In this document: positions 56,701 to 64,000 of the stretch, one piece after another
Numbering within the stretch: position 1 is the stretch's first letter
Layout: every line of letters starts with the position of its first letter
From: Minwuiaceae bacterium
Lineage (GTDB): Bacteria > Pseudomonadota > Alphaproteobacteria > Minwuiales > Minwuiaceae
Reading direction: 5' to 3'
Length of the DNA: 64,000 bases
Assembly (NCBI GenBank): GCA_028278525.1
Contig: JANQEE010000013.1
Span: 248,001-312,000 of the forward strand
Notes under the pieces: generated by a model
Database searches by the model: none
Seen by the model: only the letters and a program-made list of their open reading frames with translations
What the model was told of the DNA's origin: nothing
Position numbers and translations under genes: made by a program

Positions 56701-56890
56701 TGACCTCCAGCTCGACTTCCTCGGGACTGGCGCCCGGATAGGTCGTCGTGACGACAGCGGTCTTGATCGAGAATTCGGGGTCTTCCAACTGCCCGAGACT
56801 GAAGAAAGCCGCGATGCCGCCAAGGATAATCAGGAAGGTGGCGAAGTAGGTGACGACCTTCTTTTCGATCGCGATTGCGGCAAGGGTCAT
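53783..56890 (-). CDS. RND family efflux transporter permease (AcrB/HAE1-like)
   Basis: A 1035-residue inner-membrane RND pump. There are twelve predicted helices, with two large periplasmic loops (about 30-335 and 565-860). The N-terminal helix VVTYFATFLIILGGIAAFF and the loop signature PGASPEEVELEVTDRIE are standard. The fourth-helix proton-relay region is LGMMVDNAIVVADG, having one Asp where AcrB has two. Start ATG 56890; the adaptor gene ends 12 bp upstream of it. No outer-membrane TolC-like gene or regulator is adjacent. Substrates cannot be told. Confidence 0.92.
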   Translation of the reverse strand: MTLAAIAIEKKVVTYFATFLIILGGIAAFFSLGQLEDPEFSIKTAVVTTTYPGASPEEVELEVTDRIELALQELPELDYLESYSRAGFSLIKVNIKSEYWSDQLPQIWDTVRRKVRDVEETLPPGAGRPDVGDDFGDVFGFQLAITGDGFSYSELEQYAKDLKKDLSLVDGVARVDLWGVQQKVIYLDVSQTQLTQLGFSDTSLEQTLQQQNVVVDAGNLNVQDQRLRIAPTGQFESPQDIGQLTLRPSLTDSLQNPAADGGLRRAAELIRIRDIGDVRPGYLDPPFTLMRFNGLPALGISITNASGVNIVDVGRRIDSRLDELTQLLPLGIEVQRVHWQSDIVDEAVNNFLISFAEAVGIVLVVLAIFMGWRLGLIIGTALVVTILGSFMLMAAFGIDLQRMSLGALVIALGMMVDNAIVVADGFVVRVQRGMNRVQAAIEAASQPSWPLLGATVVAVMAFYPIFASTEDAGEYCRTLFTVVAISLLVSWVVSVTVTPLQCLDMLPPPKSGEGAADPYGGRFYALFRGVLGTAIRRRWFTMGGMVLLLGASIVGFGGVKQLFFPDSSMTKFMVDYWAPEGTRIEQVEADLEAIEQKLLGDERVASVATFIGAGPPRFYLPVEPENPYQSYAQLVVNMHELDDIAPLVTELDPWLSENQPQALIPLRLFGVGPSNTFKLETRISGPAVADPNVLRGLADDVIAILEESPYTAYTRTDWRQRVQKVVPVYNQERARWASVTRDDIAKTTKRAFDGRTIGLYREADDLIPIVLRQVEQERQNVGGLDVLQVQPAQATRTVPLSQVTDGVGTSWEDPLIWRRDRRRTIKVQANPIVGETFPTLRADVVGRIAEIELPPGYTLEWGGEYEGSRDAQQSLIPGIVPAVVLMALIIVGLFNAFRPPIIIFLTIPFAIIGITAGLLFTGTPFGFVALLGGMSLAGMMIKNAIVLLDQVNLELAEGKSRYDAVVEAAVSRLRPVALAAATTVLGVIPLLQDVFWIGLAVTIMAGLSFGTLLTMVVVPVLYTILFRVPSPQKAA

Positions 56891-56902
56891 CGCGTTACGC
56901 TC

Positions 56903-58021
56903 CTACTGGCCTAGAATCCGAACCTGCTGACCTTCCTTTATCGAATTTACGCCGGCAACCACAATCCACTCGCCGGGCTTGAGTCCGTCGGTAATCTCGA
57001 TGCCGTGGTCCGTCAGTTGCCCGGTCCGCACGTCGCGGCGCGACACCTGCTTGCTGGCATCGTCGATCACCCAGACGGCGGTGGCGTCGGACCCACCGGC
57101 GTTGAACGTCGCCGCAACCGGAATCTCGACCGTCGCGATACCCTGGGCCTCCAGGACTTGCCTTGCATTGCCGGTCGCCTTTCCGGCCATCCCCGGCAGC
57201 ACCGTGACGCCCTGCGGCTGATCCATGATCAGGGTGACGGGAAATGTTCGGGTCGTTTCCGACGCCTCGGTGCCGATTTCTTTGATCTCCGCCGGAACCG
57301 TCATATCGGGGAACGCATCGAACACGACTCGGATGTCTTCGACGTTCGGCGTGAAGGAAATCAGATTCTCCGGGATATCGATCGTCATCTCGATGCGCGA
57401 GGTGTCGACGACACGCAGGATCTGCTGCTGGGCGCGCACGTCTTCGAAATTGTCGACGTATGTGGCAACGACGCGCCCACTGAACGGCGCCAGCAGTTTG
57501 GTGTAGTCGAGATCGAGTTCGGACCGCGCGAGTTGCGCCCGATAGGCGGCGAGATCGGCCCGCGCCTTTTTCAGTTCGGCCGTCCGGATGTCCAACCGCG
57601 CGCCGCTCACATGACCTTGCTTGAACAAAGTCTCGTCCCGTTTGTACTGCTGTTCCGCGTTGGCCAACGTCGCTTCGCCGCGCGAGACATTGGCGGCGAT
57701 GCGATCGGCCTCGGACTTGTAGGGGGCGGCGTCCAGCTCGGCGACGACATCGCCTTCCTTGACCTCGTCGCCGACAACCACGGGAAACGACAGCAATTGG
57801 CCGGACACGCGGAATGAAAGCGACACTTCCTGCGTCGCTTTCGCGCGACCGGCGAACCACCGATTGCCGAGTTCCCCGATATCGCTGACCCGCACCGCCT
57901 TGACCGGGCGCGGCTGATCGGCGGATTTGGTTGCTTCCGATTCCTGACAGGCTGTTAGAAAAAATGCCGACAACAAGATTGCCGAACATGCTGGATAGGA
58001 AAGCCTCGACCTGTTTGCCAT
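56903..58021 (-). CDS. RND efflux periplasmic adaptor (membrane fusion) lipoprotein
   Basis: A 372-residue membrane-fusion protein. The lipobox FFLTAC places Cys25 as the lipid-modified residue. FRVSGQLLSFPVVVGDEVKEGDVVAELD is the first half of the lipoyl domain, about 100-165 forms the alpha-hairpin, and LDYTKLLAPFSGRVV the second lipoyl half; the beta-barrel and membrane-proximal domains follow. It is first in the two-gene operon with the RND permease. An upstream AT-rich region (58022-58188) contains an 8-bp ATTCGAAT palindrome (58146-58153) that could be an operator. Confidence 0.9.
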   Translation of the reverse strand: MANRSRLSYPACSAILLSAFFLTACQESEATKSADQPRPVKAVRVSDIGELGNRWFAGRAKATQEVSLSFRVSGQLLSFPVVVGDEVKEGDVVAELDAAPYKSEADRIAANVSRGEATLANAEQQYKRDETLFKQGHVSGARLDIRTAELKKARADLAAYRAQLARSELDLDYTKLLAPFSGRVVATYVDNFEDVRAQQQILRVVDTSRIEMTIDIPENLISFTPNVEDIRVVFDAFPDMTVPAEIKEIGTEASETTRTFPVTLIMDQPQGVTVLPGMAGKATGNARQVLEAQGIATVEIPVAATFNAGGSDATAVWVIDDASKQVSRRDVRTGQLTDHGIEITDGLKPGEWIVVAGVNSIKEGQQVRILGQ

Positions 58022-58188
58022 TTTGCGGACTCTTTCTTTTTCGAGCGCATTAACGCGACTTTAGTTCGAAAAGATAGATCCGCTAAGCGTTTTAGCAATA
58101 AATCGCGCACGCTCGACGCGTATACCGCCGAAGTTGATTATTCGTATTCGAATTTAGATCTTGGGTCGAAAAAGCGTAACTCGGACGC

Positions 58189-58560
58189 CTAATGAATGGT
58201 GGTCGGTTGAACCGTCTTTTCGACCACGGCCCATTCGACCGGATGATCGTCCAGCCAGGCCAGGCCCATTTCGCGATGATCGTCGCGGGCCGAGAACAGC
58301 AGGTGCAGGGCGCACCAGCCGTCGTCGCATTGGTGCACGTCCAACTGCTCCAACGCGGCCGCAACCGTTACCGAGAGCACTTCGTTCGCCTGCAGCTCCG
58401 CCTCGTCCGGCTCTGCTTCATTGAGCAGCCGGGCCAACAGGCGTTCGGCAAAGGACATGAACAAGGCGTGACGCTGGCGCCAATTCAGGCTTCGGCAACT
58501 CCCGATCAAGCCATCGACCACCGCCCGCTCCGCAGCGCTCAATTGCTCGTAAATCTGCAT
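58189..58560 (-). CDS. Small soluble protein of unknown function
   Basis: A 123-residue acidic, helical protein rich in Ala, Glu and Leu. The N-terminus MQIYEQLSAAERAVVDGLIG and the HQCDDGWCALHLLFSARDD segment (two cysteines four apart) have no family I recognise. I chose ATG 58560 with AGAGGAGCC upstream over an alternative at 58596. It lies 168 bp upstream of the RND operon start and downstream of the MFS gene on the same strand, with the AT-rich region between. No export signal. Confidence 0.65.
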   Translation of the reverse strand: MQIYEQLSAAERAVVDGLIGSCRSLNWRQRHALFMSFAERLLARLLNEAEPDEAELQANEVLSVTVAAALEQLDVHQCDDGWCALHLLFSARDDHREMGLAWLDDHPVEWAVVEKTVQPTTIH

Positions 58561-58633
58561 CTGCGGCTCCTCTTGCGTTGGATGCAGGAGCAGCATGGCC
58601 GAGAGAAATTCCGAAAGAGTTAATAGGACTGGA

Positions 58634-59836
58634 TTAGCGGCGGGGCAGGAAATACCAGATTAACGCGAGGATCTGTAAGCCCAGAAAAGTGCCGAAAGCG
58701 ACCTGGTATCCCCGGGTGTCGTAGCCGCCGCCGGCCGTCCCGGGCCACAGGTCGATGATCGCCCCGCTGACATATTGGCAGCCGAAGGCGGTGCCGAAGA
58801 TCAGCAGGTTCATCGCCGTATTGGCGCGCCCCGACAGGGCCGCCCCGAAGTGCTGCGACAGGCGGGGATAGGCGAGGATGCCGATCTGCCCGGTCATGCC
58901 GAAAACGAACCAGGCGACCGGGCTGAACGCCAGCAGCTCCAGCACGATGGCGGCCTCCGCCAGGAGATAGAGCAGTAATCCGCCCAGCATAACGGTCAAC
59001 AGATCGACCCCGATGCGGCCCAGCAGGTCGGCGACGATTCCGGCAAGCAGGGTCCCGACCAGGAAAGCGATCGCAACGATCAGCAGGGAGTCCGCGACGC
59101 CGTCCCTGGGCAGGCCGGCGACGTCGCGGAACCACGGACCCGCCCACAATGTCTGAATGGCGATATGGCTGCCGGCGGTCAGCGTGATCAGCGGCGCCAT
59201 GCGCCAGAAGAAGCGGTCGCGAAAAACTTTTCTGACGCCGTCCAGTTGCTGGGCCACGCTGTCCACCGCCCCGGTGCCGGGCCGTTCCGGCACTACGGTG
59301 AATATCAACATGGCGACGCCCACGGTGACAGCGGCGATGATGACGAACATCGTGCGCCAGCCGACCGCCTGCACAAGCATGTCCGTCGGCTGCGTCGCGA
59401 CGACAAGGCCAAGCGCGCCGAACGACATGACGCAGGCATTGGCCAGCGCCATCCGCTCTTTCGGCAGCCACAGCACGACGGCCTTGAAGCCGGCCATCAG
59501 CCCGCCGGCAAACCCCAAGCCGATCAACGCGCGCGCCAGGGTCAACGTCACGACATGGTCCGCAATTGAAAACAACAGCCCCCCGGCCGCGGCACAGCAC
59601 AGCAGCGCCGTCTGCACCCGGCGCGGTCCGAACCGGTCGAGCAACATGCCAAGCGGCAGTTGGAACAGCGCGAACGCGATCAGATAGGCGGCGGTGAGCA
59701 AGCCGAGCTGGCTGGCCGACAGGCCGATATCGCGGACCAGGTCCGGCGCGACGACCGCATTTACCGCCCGGAACAGATAGGACAGGAAGTAGCCGCAGGC
59801 GAACGGCGCCAGGACTGTTACGGCAAGCCGGGCCAT
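58634..59836 (-). CDS. Major facilitator superfamily transporter
   Basis: A 400-residue MFS protein with twelve predicted helices. The first loop has the A-motif-like GMLLDRFGPRRVQ (between helices 2 and 3), and helix 4 has ARALIGLGFAGGLMAGFKA. The C-half begins WRMAPLITLTAGSHIAIQ. I chose ATG 59836 because translation before it is not membrane-like; the ribosome site there is weak (CTGGGG). The AlkyL/nitrate-nitrite-like or Bcr/CflA-like substrate class cannot be resolved. It converges with nothing and is followed by the 58189 gene. Confidence 0.85.
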   Translation of the reverse strand: MARLAVTVLAPFACGYFLSYLFRAVNAVVAPDLVRDIGLSASQLGLLTAAYLIAFALFQLPLGMLLDRFGPRRVQTALLCCAAAGGLLFSIADHVVTLTLARALIGLGFAGGLMAGFKAVVLWLPKERMALANACVMSFGALGLVVATQPTDMLVQAVGWRTMFVIIAAVTVGVAMLIFTVVPERPGTGAVDSVAQQLDGVRKVFRDRFFWRMAPLITLTAGSHIAIQTLWAGPWFRDVAGLPRDGVADSLLIVAIAFLVGTLLAGIVADLLGRIGVDLLTVMLGGLLLYLLAEAAIVLELLAFSPVAWFVFGMTGQIGILAYPRLSQHFGAALSGRANTAMNLLIFGTAFGCQYVSGAIIDLWPGTAGGGYDTRGYQVAFGTFLGLQILALIWYFLPRR

Positions 59837-60009
59837 CCCCAGTCGGGGCCCCTGATCGACGGTTTCTGTCTGCAAAGGACGCTGCTCCGGCTTTCCCCAA
59901 CGTTCGAACCACCGCAAAGGGCGGGAGCCATTCGTTCTTCGTTCTGCTGTCAGGCCCGCCCACAGCCTAGCACCGACCCCCACATCGACATCAAGCCGGG
60001 GGCCCCAAG

Positions 60010-60516
60010 TTATTGCGCAACCGGTTCGGGAGCGCTGAGCATTCGATCGATGGATTCGACGGTATGGCGATGGATCGACATCTCGTCCCGCAGGCCGGCG
60101 ATCGCCCGTTCGGCGCGCTCGATCTCGCCCAGGTAATCCAGCCGCATCGCTTCCAGTTGACCCAACTCGTGTTGCTGGTCGTCGATACTCTTGTTTGCCT
60201 GCCGCCGCTTTCGGATTTCTTCCGACAGACTGTCGGCGCGAAACTCCAATCGGGAAATGTTGCGCAGCAGATTGCCGATGCCCCATTCGAAGTGACGGAT
60301 GTGGTGTTCGGTCGCCGCCATCTGCGCGACGGCGCCGGTCTTCGCCGCCAGCAAGGCATCCAGTTCGGGCGCTACGGCTTGGAACGGTACGGATTTAGCC
60401 CGGATCGGATCGGCGCCCGGGTTGATGGCGACCAGGACGAGGACGCCGCCCGCGGCCAATGCTGTGGCCAAAACCGCGGCTAGCTCACGCCGGCGTCTGC
60501 CGAAACCTCCGCGCAT
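60010..60516 (-). CDS. Membrane-anchored coiled-coil protein
   Basis: A 168-residue protein. A basic N-terminus (MRGGFGRRRREL) precedes one hydrophobic helix (about 12-31, AAVLATALAAGGVLVLVAI). About 50-160 is a long heptad-like coiled coil (LEFRADSLSEEIRKRR, LGEIERAERAIAGLRDEM). It resembles bacterial single-pass coiled-coil proteins with a periplasmic coil, but I recognise no family. The start is ATG 60516 with GAGAGGAT upstream. It is divergent from the Fe-S protein gene. Confidence 0.7.
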   Translation of the reverse strand: MRGGFGRRRRELAAVLATALAAGGVLVLVAINPGADPIRAKSVPFQAVAPELDALLAAKTGAVAQMAATEHHIRHFEWGIGNLLRNISRLEFRADSLSEEIRKRRQANKSIDDQQHELGQLEAMRLDYLGEIERAERAIAGLRDEMSIHRHTVESIDRMLSAPEPVAQ

Positions 60517-60638
60517 CGCAGAAATCCTCTCAGCCCGAACAGTCTAGACCGTATGGGCCGATTGAGCCATCGCGCCGGGTTCTTGTTAGACTGCCTCGCA
60601 AGGCTCCAATCGAGACGAGCTTTAGCGGGAGGTTCCAG

Positions 60639-61550
60639 ATGCGAAACAAGCCGGACATCGATCCGGAACAGGCCAAACAGACCATCCTCGACTATTGCCG
60701 GCGGAAAGGCGCGCTGGCCGCCGGTGTGGCCGATCTGGACGCGCTGGAACGGATCGCGCCGGCCGGCCACCGGCCAAGCGACATCATGCCGCGCGTGAAA
60801 TCCGTGATCGCGCTCGGCGTCGGCGGCCAGACTCAGGGCGCCTGGACGGTGCCGGCCAAGGCGCTGGGCTATTTCGGCAGTACGGAAACCCGCGCCTACA
60901 CGATCTCCTACGGACTGGCGTTCTTTATCGAGAGCAAGTTCGGCGTCCGGTCGATCTATTGCCCGCCGGACATGGACAACGAGGCAGGGCCGCGCGTGCC
61001 CTTGCAAAGCCTGAAGCTGCACGCGGAACTCGCCGGCATCGGCGCCCGGTCGCTCGCCGGCGACATTCTGCTGCACCCGGAATTCGGCTACATGTATTTC
61101 GCGTCCGTTTTCACGGAACTGGAGCTGCCGCCCGACGAACCGATGGCGGACAACCCCTGCCCCGCGCCATCCTGCGTCGACATGTACCGCAAGGTCGGCC
61201 AGACGCCGTGCATGAAGTTCTGCCCGGTGCAGTGCCTGAGCGGCACCATCGACGCGGACGGCAAGCAGGCGGAGATGAATTACGATATGGCCGCCTGCGC
61301 GGAGATGACTCAGCAATACGAAACGGTCCCGGCCGCGATCGCCAACGCGCTGAACGCAGACACGCCCGAGGCGCGCGAGGATGCGCTGTTCGATCCGGAC
61401 AACAAGATGCTCTGGTACAAGATGTCTGTCGGCTCCGGCGGATTGCTGGCGCAATGCTTCGAATGCATGCGCGTCTGCCCGATCGCGACCAAGGCACCGC
61501 TGGCCGACCCGATCCTGCGCCACCGGGCCGCCCAGGCGGAAGAGGCCTGA
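60639..61550 (+). CDS. 4Fe-4S cluster protein related to epoxyqueuosine reductase (QueG) / reductive dehalogenase fold
   Basis: A 303-residue protein. The N-terminal ~165 residues resemble the QueG cobalamin-binding region (ALGVGGQ...GAW). Two cysteine clusters follow: Cys174, Cys179, Cys191, Cys195 and Cys199 in the span CPAPSC...CMKFCPVQC, and Cys273, Cys276 and Cys280 in CFECMRVCP, giving two [4Fe-4S] clusters. It is shorter than QueG (~370) and lacks its C-terminal HEAT-like part. The start is ATG 60639 with GGGAGG upstream. The downstream ligase begins 4 bp after its stop. It may use corrinoid chemistry or be an electron carrier (inference). Confidence 0.78.
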   Translation: MRNKPDIDPEQAKQTILDYCRRKGALAAGVADLDALERIAPAGHRPSDIMPRVKSVIALGVGGQTQGAWTVPAKALGYFGSTETRAYTISYGLAFFIESKFGVRSIYCPPDMDNEAGPRVPLQSLKLHAELAGIGARSLAGDILLHPEFGYMYFASVFTELELPPDEPMADNPCPAPSCVDMYRKVGQTPCMKFCPVQCLSGTIDADGKQAEMNYDMAACAEMTQQYETVPAAIANALNADTPEAREDALFDPDNKMLWYKMSVGSGGLLAQCFECMRVCPIATKAPLADPILRHRAAQAEEA

Positions 61551-61554
61551 GGCG

Positions 61555-63486
61555 ATGGCGCGGGGTTTGAGCCGGGACCAGATCGGCGTCACCGACAGCA
61601 TGGTGGAAACCTTCGGCGAGATCATCTTCCACCTCAGCCACAACATCCAAAAGCGCCGCGGCGACCCGATCCGCGAACGCGACTTCGAAGCGGTCGAAGC
61701 GCAGCGCGCGGAACTCGGCCTGACCGACGCCGAAATCGCGGCGCGCATCGGCCTGACCGAAACCCAGGTTCTGTACATCCGCAACCGAGAGGAGCGGCGG
61801 CGTTTCCGGACCGGTCACTACCATCGTCTGAACGAGTTGGGCGGCGGCAGGCGGTTCCGGGCCGACCGATTTACCCCGCACATGGACCACTTCAAATTCA
61901 GCGACGATGCCCTGGAACTGCGGGCGGCAATGACGTTCGAGCCGGAGCGGGTGCGGCACTATGTCGAAGCCGGCTTCTGGCGCGACGATACGCTGAGCGG
62001 CTGGCTCGACCGCCACGCCGATGCAGCGCCGGACAGTCCTGCGATCCGCACCGCCGACACAACCATCGCCTTCGGCGCATTGGCCGAGCAGGTGGCGCGG
62101 CTGGCGGGGGGCTTAAGCCGGGCGGGCGTCCGGCGCGGCGACGTGGTCGGCGTGCAACTGCCGAACATCCCGGAATATCTGATCGCCTATCTGGCGATCG
62201 TCCGGCTGGGCGGCGTGATGACGACCGTCTACATGCCGTACCGGGCAGCGGAGATGGAAACCCTGCTCGGCCACAGCCGCGCCCGCGCCTTCATCTGCAT
62301 GACCGACGCGGGCGGCTTCGCGGCGGCCGAAGCGGCCCTGTCGCTGAAGTCCGCTTTGCCGGCACTTGAAGCGGTGATCGCGCTGGGCCAGCCGGTTCCG
62401 GGCGCCCAGTCCCTGGCCGACCTGATGGCTAGCGAACCGGCGCAGCCGGCCGACATGCCTGTCGCCTCCGATCCGTTCCTGCTGCTCTACACATCGGGCA
62501 CGACCGACCGGCCGAAGGCGGTGCCGCTCAGCTACCACAACATGCTGGGCAATGCCCGGTTCGGGCTGGCGGAGCACCGCATCGGCGCCGACGACCTGCT
62601 GCTCTCGGCCGCGCCGTTCGGCCACCTGTTCGGGCTCTACAGCGTTCACCTGGCGCTTGCCGCCGGCGCCTGCTCCCTGCTGCTGCCGATGTTCAGTCCG
62701 CCCGCCCTGGCTGGGCTGATCGAAACGGCGCGGCCGACGGTGCTGTTCACCGCGCCGGCCCACATCGCCGCCTGCTTGGCCGGTGGCCTGTTCGACGCCC
62801 ATGACATCGCCTCGCTCCGCCTGACCATCATGTCGGGCAGCGCCGTCCCTGCCGACCTGGCCCGCGCCTTCGCCGCCAGGCTCGGCGACGGCCGTGTCAG
62901 CCAGCTTTGGGGCATGACCGAAACCCAGGCCGGGCTTTACACCCGTCCCGACGATCCGATCGAGATCGCCGCGGCCAGTGCCGGCCGGCCGAGCCCGGGG
63001 ACCGAGGTGAGGATCGCCGAAGAAGACGAGCTGCAGGTCCGCGGCCCGCTGCTGTTCCCCGGCTATTTCAAGAACCCCGAAGCCAATCGGTCGGCCTTCA
63101 GCGAAGACGGCTGGTTCCGAACCGGCGACACCGCTTCGATCGACGAACAGGGCAATGTCACCATCACCGGACGCCTGAAGGACATCATCAACCGCGGCGG
63201 GGTGAAATATAACCCGCGCGATATCGAGGAACTGCTGGACCGGCACCCGAAGATCCTGCAATCGGCGATCGTGCCGGTGCCCGACCCGGTGCTGGGCGAG
63301 AAGGCCTGCTGCTTTGCGGTGGCGACCGAGGGTGCGACGCCGACGCTGGAGGAACTATGCGCCTACCTGGCCGAGCACGACATCGCCAAGCACAAGCTGC
63401 CGGAGCGGCTGGAACTGGTCGCCGACATGCCGATGACGGCGACGCGCAAGATCATCAAGGCACGGTTGAAACCCGCCGGCCCATGA
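61555..63486 (+). CDS. AMP-dependent acyl-CoA ligase with N-terminal HTH-like extension
   Basis: A 643-residue protein. About 136-643 is an ANL adenylate-forming domain: YTSGTTDRPKA (312-322, P-loop), GMTETQ, RTGDTASIDEQGNVTITGR and the C-terminal catalytic Lys in ATRKIIKARL. Residues 1-135 are an added segment containing a helix-turn-helix-like LTDAEIAARIGLTETQVLYI (about 57-76) followed by an Arg-rich stretch, absent from ordinary acyl-CoA synthetases. The start is ATG 61555, 4 bases after the Fe-S protein stop (GAGGCG between), so the two are co-translated. The substrate is unknown. Confidence 0.82.
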   Translation: MARGLSRDQIGVTDSMVETFGEIIFHLSHNIQKRRGDPIRERDFEAVEAQRAELGLTDAEIAARIGLTETQVLYIRNREERRRFRTGHYHRLNELGGGRRFRADRFTPHMDHFKFSDDALELRAAMTFEPERVRHYVEAGFWRDDTLSGWLDRHADAAPDSPAIRTADTTIAFGALAEQVARLAGGLSRAGVRRGDVVGVQLPNIPEYLIAYLAIVRLGGVMTTVYMPYRAAEMETLLGHSRARAFICMTDAGGFAAAEAALSLKSALPALEAVIALGQPVPGAQSLADLMASEPAQPADMPVASDPFLLLYTSGTTDRPKAVPLSYHNMLGNARFGLAEHRIGADDLLLSAAPFGHLFGLYSVHLALAAGACSLLLPMFSPPALAGLIETARPTVLFTAPAHIAACLAGGLFDAHDIASLRLTIMSGSAVPADLARAFAARLGDGRVSQLWGMTETQAGLYTRPDDPIEIAAASAGRPSPGTEVRIAEEDELQVRGPLLFPGYFKNPEANRSAFSEDGWFRTGDTASIDEQGNVTITGRLKDIINRGGVKYNPRDIEELLDRHPKILQSAIVPVPDPVLGEKACCFAVATEGATPTLEELCAYLAEHDIAKHKLPERLELVADMPMTATRKIIKARLKPAGP

Positions 63487-63523
63487 CATGCGGGCCGGCG
63501 GTTCGCCTTAAACCGGGAATGGC

Positions 63524-64000
63524 CTAGGCCGCGTTGACGCCGGTCAGGAACTTCTTGACCTCGGCACGCAGCGCTTCCGATTGCTGCGACAGCTTGCCGG
63601 CCACGTTCAGCACGTCGGCCGCTTCGCCCTTGGCGCCTTCGGCCGACTGGGTCACGGCGGTGACGTTCGACGAGACTTCCTGGGTACCGGTGGCCGCTTC
63701 CTGCACGTTGCGGGCAATCTCCCGGGTCGAGCTCTCCTGCTCCTCCACCGCCGAAGCGATGCCGGTCGCCACCTGCTGGATGCGGTTGATCGCCGAGGCC
63801 ACGCCTTCGATGGACTGAACCGTCTCTTTGGTGACCTGCTGCATGTTCTCGATCTGGGCGGAGATCTCGTCGGTCGCCTTCGACGTCTGGTTGGCCAGCG
63901 CCTTGACTTCCGACGCGACCACCGCGAAGCCCTTGCCCGCGTCGCCGGCGCGCGCCGCTTCGATGGTCGCATTCAGCGCCAGCAGGTTGGTCTGCTCGGC
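63524..64000 (-). CDS. Methyl-accepting chemotaxis protein, C-terminal part (5' end beyond window)
   Basis: The frame runs from the right edge to a stop at 63524 and encodes the last 158 residues of a chemoreceptor. [29 protein letters not shown], visible from 63975 downward, is the highly conserved hairpin tip that contacts CheA and CheW; the rest is the descending signalling helix with QEVSSNV and EVKKFL near the end. No pentapeptide (NWETF-like) tail is present. It converges with the ligase gene. Sensor domain and start are outside the window. Confidence 0.92.
   Translation of the reverse strand, partial: AEQTNLLALNATIEAARAGDAGKGFAVVASEVKALANQTSKATDEISAQIENMQQVTKETVQSIEGVASAINRIQQVATGIASAVEEQESSTREIARNVQEAATGTQEVSSNVTAVTQSAEGAKGEAADVLNVAGKLSQQSEALRAEVKKFLTGVNAA

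Noticed and set aside
1-64000. tRNA, rRNA, CRISPR arrays and IS elements
   Set aside because: No cloverleaf-like sequence with a TTCRA arm, no rRNA core sequence, no regularly spaced repeat array and no transposase motif was seen. The families A-C are dispersed palindromes, not CRISPR repeats.

Overview
The window is chromosomal DNA from a high-G+C alphaproteobacterium, most likely a Rhodospirillales-type lineage. This rests on base composition, dense acyl-CoA and amino-acid catabolic genes, DUF1127 and PEP-CTERM proteins, a Pho-box-driven phnDCEE operon and several families of short intergenic palindromic repeats. No rRNA, tRNA, CRISPR array, integrase or transposase was recognised.

Layout. 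1-10.6 kb is a catabolic block: SDR tail, class III aminotransferase, a small dimeric-barrel-like protein, Asp/Glu-racemase-like protein, GFA protein, acyl-CoA carboxylase beta subunit, prolyl aminopeptidase, M14 carboxypeptidase, class IV aminotransferase and acyl-CoA ligase. Five copies of an ~85-bp repeat (family A) lie between these genes. 10.9-16.8 kb holds an unrecognised protein, an MDR reductase, a PhyH dioxygenase, a crotonase and an acetolactate-synthase-like ThDP enzyme. 17-20.4 kb is a phosphonate/phosphite-type ABC importer (phnD-phnC-phnE-phnE) behind a three-half-site Pho box. 20.6-24.5 kb carries regulators: a SARP/BTAD-hydrolase-pseudocyclase fusion, a GlxA/AraC regulator and a DUF1127 protein.

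24.5-31.9 kb is a cluster of mostly exported or redox proteins (PEP-CTERM protein, hydrolase, cupin, di-haem MauG-type peroxidase, secreted beta-rich protein, GNAT) flanked by two paralogous winged-helix methyltransferases. 32-37 kb contains a VOC protein with a YafY/WYL regulator, a second SARP/BTAD regulator with TolB-like and TPR regions, and a family of ~116-residue proteins in three copies. One of the three is a truncated pseudogene, and a 26-bp direct repeat marks a segmental duplication. 37-39 kb has a LOG-family enzyme with a 40-residue membrane protein.

39.1-41.8 kb is a sharply AT-richer three-gene island (lipoprotein, membrane-anchored protein, secreted protein) with no family I recognise. 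It is the strongest candidate here for an undescribed system. 42-48.4 kb returns to acyl-CoA metabolism (SDR, APH-like kinase, serine hydrolase, type Ic aspartate aminotransferase, crotonase, CaiB CoA-transferase). 48.5-64 kb has a lipoprotein with a trypsin-like domain, a cupin, an SDR lacking the catalytic lysine, an FGE-like protein lacking one active-site cysteine, a NUDIX hydrolase, an RND efflux pair, an MFS transporter, a QueG-like Fe-S protein coupled to an acyl-CoA ligase with an N-terminal HTH-like extension, and the 3' end of a chemotaxis receptor.

Starts were chosen by Shine-Dalgarno spacing, overlap with neighbours and family N-termini. Family names come from motifs read by eye; no database search was run.
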